Below, piece after piece: positions 31,273 to 33,912 of a stretch of DNA of 33,912 nucleotides. Where the stretch lies: the NCBI GenBank assembly GCA_003049485.1, contig PYST01000386.1:1-33912 (forward strand), in the 5' to 3' direction. The stretch's first letter is position 1. Each line of letters begins with the position of its first letter. Both the position numbers and the translations under genes were made by a program. The notes under the pieces are model-generated. The model was given only the letters and a program-made list of their open reading frames with translations. It did not search any database and had not been told where the DNA came from. This DNA comes from Ophioceras dolichostomum (Eukaryota > Ascomycota > Sordariomycetes > Magnaporthales > Ophioceraceae).

Positions 31273-33699
31273 GGTGTCTTGTCTGCCTTTCATCAGTCAT
31301 GCGTACCAATGAGCCACCGCCGGGCCAGTTCACCTACCTCCTCAGGTACTAGGTGTCTCGCCGGACCCCAGACATGCCCACGCTGGAGAATCCCATCTCC
31401 CCGTCGAAATCCTCAGGATCTCGTCCTCTCCTCGCCCAACAAAGCCTCCGACAGCGGTTCACCATGACATTCTCTGATGACACAAAGAGGGGGGCTGGCC
31501 CTTCCCCACACGACACCCCTAGATACATCATAACAGATACCGATCCTCACTTTCCATTCTTTGATTCGTCTCCTTTACTACCTAGTCTTTACCTTTCCTT
31601 CCACTCTACTACATCAGGCGGGGGGCGCTTAGGTTTCCGGCGGCGAAATACCTTGATTTTCTCCTTCCCTCACTCCTCCGCTCCGACGAAGAACAAAAAA
31701 ACGAGCTTTCCGTACCGTGCAAATCAAACTACGCATTCCTCTCATCGGCTTACGTTGCGATTTTTTTTTATCCTGGACTACTCTCCATTTCCTTAACTCT
31801 CTCTCTCTTATACCTTCTCTCTTTCAACTCCTCCGACTGGACATTATGAAAAACGATCCCCTTTTCCTTTTCCTTTATCAGTGTTATGTCATCGGTCAGA
31901 TGGTTTTCCAACCTCCGTTTCCTCTCAGGCTATTCTTCAGATATAACCACGCAATATTTGATGCTTCTCTTTTGTGAATTCCGCGAGCAAGCTGCTAGCA
32001 CGATATGCTTCTTTGCCACCTTTTTAGTTATCGTCCTTTTCGCTTCTCCTACATGCTTTTTTGCTCCGTGAGATATTATTTACTCGGTAAATGGCTTCAG
32101 TTTTTTATATCCACAAAGCCCGTCCTGCGTATTACTGCTTCGCTACGTTACCTAGGTACCTTCTTAAGGTCATATGTACACCGAAGGAGAGCGGCAGCGG
32201 CAGCAGCAGCCGCCGCCCTTCCAATCCTACATATCAACCTAGGTACCTCTTCCGGTCATCGTCCCGCAACGATTTGCCTTAGCTTAATCATCACCCCACG
32301 TGCCCTTCCCTTATAGGCATAAGATATGGCTTTGAGGCTTTCTAAAGTTGCGAGGGTTTAAGGGGTCTAGGGGCTCAGAGGTTCAGGGGGTGTGATTTGA
32401 AAAGAGGATATAAACCAGCATTGGAGGTGAGACGGAGAAGTTAGCGAAAGGAAAACTTTGGCTGTGTAGACGCTTAGGGGATTTTGCTCCCTTCGTATCT
32501 AATTTGCAATATACGTTTTGAAACTGTCCAACTAAATAGTTGTCTCTTTATTTATTGACTGTGCTTTGACGCTGCGTTGGATGGAGGATGGATGGGTGGC
32601 GATTTGGAGTTCTGTGCTCTGGGTGTCTGAGAGGAAGCCAGCCGTGTTGTGTCTTGTTTGCTAGCCCGCAAATTTATGATCTCATAAACATCAGTATGGC
32701 GTCTACTGCCATTAGATGTCCAATCGATAACGGTGTTAACTGGGCGGTTTAATCACATGAATGTAGCTTGATACGTAGCGTGCTGTCCCTATTCTGTACC
32801 AGTGGCTTAGGGTTCCGGTCAGCGAGACTTACTGTGCAACGAAAGGCCCTTTAAGATACTAGGTATACAGCGCCTAAAAAAGATTCATGTCCACTTCGTA
32901 GCCTTAAAAGTACTTAGCTACGGGAACTTAGTGGGATTCTCGGTCAGCACATCAAAGAGCATGTAGGGATCTCAAGGGACGTCGCCACGGCAGAAGAACG
33001 AGAATGCCATGCTGTTTCAGCCGAGTCTGGGACGTCGTTTTCGGGGGCAATGGCTCACGGCAAGGTGGTTAGAGGATATTGCTCATTGTTCCAAACCCAT
33101 GATTCGGGGGAATAGACCTAGTGTTTGTTGTCTTGCGTTTAGCTCGCTATAGTCATACTGTGACGGTGGAAAACGCTCTAAGGAGTTAGATTTTGGGAGC
33201 CTCTGGGGAGAGAGTTAGAAGCTCTCCCAGGGCAAAAAGGTGTAGTATTTGTAGGCTTTGTAAGCCCCCAAAAAGTGCCTGGAACACGTGATTCCTATCG
33301 TCACACATACTTCTATCTCCTTTCTACCTTAGTCTCACCCACTTTCAACTCAAATCCCCTATTCTATCATGTCCACTTTACGTACTACCTACACACGGAC
33401 GCATGCTTCGATTCTTTGAGTTTCAACCAGCGGCGCAGCCTACGCTGTCTCCAGGCCGTCCCCCACTTCCCACTGGCAATGCTCTTTTCACATCCCTGCC
33501 TCTTCTTGTCACGGCGGCACGTGTACAGGTGCCGATGCCGCACTGGACGTGCGTAGAGCGCCATGTTCCGACCTCCTACCCTCCTCCTTCTCGGAAAGAA
33601 GTAGACGTTACTTCTCGCGACCCTCACCGTCTTCTGCTGCGGCATCGCTACCAGAGTGGGCGGCTGCCTGAGAAGCATATTTCTTGGCCAGGAACCCTC
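31273..33699. other. 2.4 kb gene-free region right of OPI1
   Basis: The left part, rich in T/C up to about 32090, is probably OPI1 3' UTR. No credible gene was found. CCTAGGTA motifs occur at 32148-32160 and 32236-32248, an imperfect inverted repeat at 31331-31355, and a foldable stretch at 33191-33273. From about 32700 to 33290 the DNA is more A/T-rich and looks like decayed sequence, but no terminal repeats or transposase remnants could be assigned. The open frames at 33275-33738 have no recognisable product. Confidence 0.55.
33191..33273. other. Potential three-way-junction fold in intergenic DNA
   Basis: Outer arms TTTTGGG (33191-33197) and CCCAAAA (33267-33273) are complementary. Between them are a hairpin CTGGGGAGAG/CTCTCCCAG (33203-33212 with 33222-33230) and a hairpin GGCTT-TGT-AAGCC (33254-33266). 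No known RNA family was recognised. It may be a non-coding RNA, part of a decayed repeat, or chance. Confidence 0.35.
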
Positions 33700-33912
33700 C
33701 TACCTCTGCTCCTTCTCAACGGGCCAGTCGACCATTAAAATATAGGAGCCAATCGTAGGGTCGAGGGTAGGCAGCTGCCACGGCCTCTTCGGTCCGGCGA
33801 GTTTCACGATGTACAGGTCGGCCGGGTGGTGCGGCACCCAAACGACGTAGATGGTCTTCATGTCTCTGGATACGATCCCGCCGCTGTCCGGCGCCTCCGG
33901 GTTGGAGGGGGG
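33700..33912 (-). CDS. 3' end of an unidentified protein-coding gene, cut by the window edge
   Basis: The minus strand is open from the window edge to a TAG at 33702-33700, giving 70 residues. They look protein-like (DMKTIYVVWVPHHPADLYIV, then KLAGPKRPWQ, later SYILMVDWPVEKEQR), with GC-rich third positions. The 5' part lies outside the window, so neither start nor family can be judged. Just beyond the stop, another frame runs open from 33715 to a TAA at 33608 and could be the real C-terminal tail after a one-base change. I do not recognise the protein. Confidence 0.5.
   Translation of the reverse strand, partial: PPSNPEAPDSGGIVSRDMKTIYVVWVPHHPADLYIVKLAGPKRPWQLPTLDPTIGSYILMVDWPVEKEQR

Noticed and set aside
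32700..33290. Decayed transposon
   Set aside because: The base composition shifts and hairpins exist, but no transposase frame, terminal repeat pair or target-site duplication could be defined, so no mobile element is called.

Overview
The window is nuclear DNA of a filamentous ascomycete (Pezizomycotina; a Sordariomycete is likely but not proven). The signs are short spliceosomal introns of 69-198 bp with GT..AG ends, long GC-rich exons, pyrimidine-rich leaders, and typical fungal families: a HET-domain protein, a Zn2Cys6 regulator, a CYP53-type P450, a DUF5672 protein, an Opi1-type repressor and a fungal GH24 lysozyme. I found no tRNA, rRNA, CRISPR array or intact transposon.

Layout, left to right. 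1-2412: gene-free leader and intergenic DNA. 2413-3615 (+): two-exon DUF5672 type II membrane protein. 3616-6590: gene-free. 6591-8628 (+): three-exon four-helix membrane protein with a long disordered tail. 9671-12732 (+): two-exon transcription factor with two complete tandem Zn2Cys6 clusters. 14441-13278 (-): multi-pass membrane protein ending in an acidic dileucine motif, convergent with the regulator. 15679-18207 (+): single-exon HET protein with an unusual charged insert and a repeat-rich acidic tail. 19619-18415 (-): secreted GH24 lysozyme with three Cys-rich modules, tail to tail with the HET gene (207 bp apart). 22776-20966 (-): CYP53-like benzoate 4-hydroxylase. 25684-24008 (-): AP-1 mu subunit in four exons. 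25685-29142: a 3.5 kb gene-free stretch between divergent genes. 29143-31272 (+): Opi1-family repressor. 31273-33699: gene-free. 33912-33700 (-): 3' end of an unidentified gene cut by the window edge.

The genes do not form one pathway. They mix housekeeping functions (AP-1 trafficking, Opi1-type phospholipid control, DUF5672) with accessory ones (HET allorecognition, lysozyme, aromatic-acid P450, regulator). The most interesting local unit is the convergent HET/lysozyme pair at 15.7-19.6 kb: a self/non-self type gene beside a secreted muramidase whose catalytic spacing matches the phage T4 family exactly. Splice sites were assigned by eye from GT/AG signals, reading frame and remembered family patterns. 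Where two choices fit, both are given.
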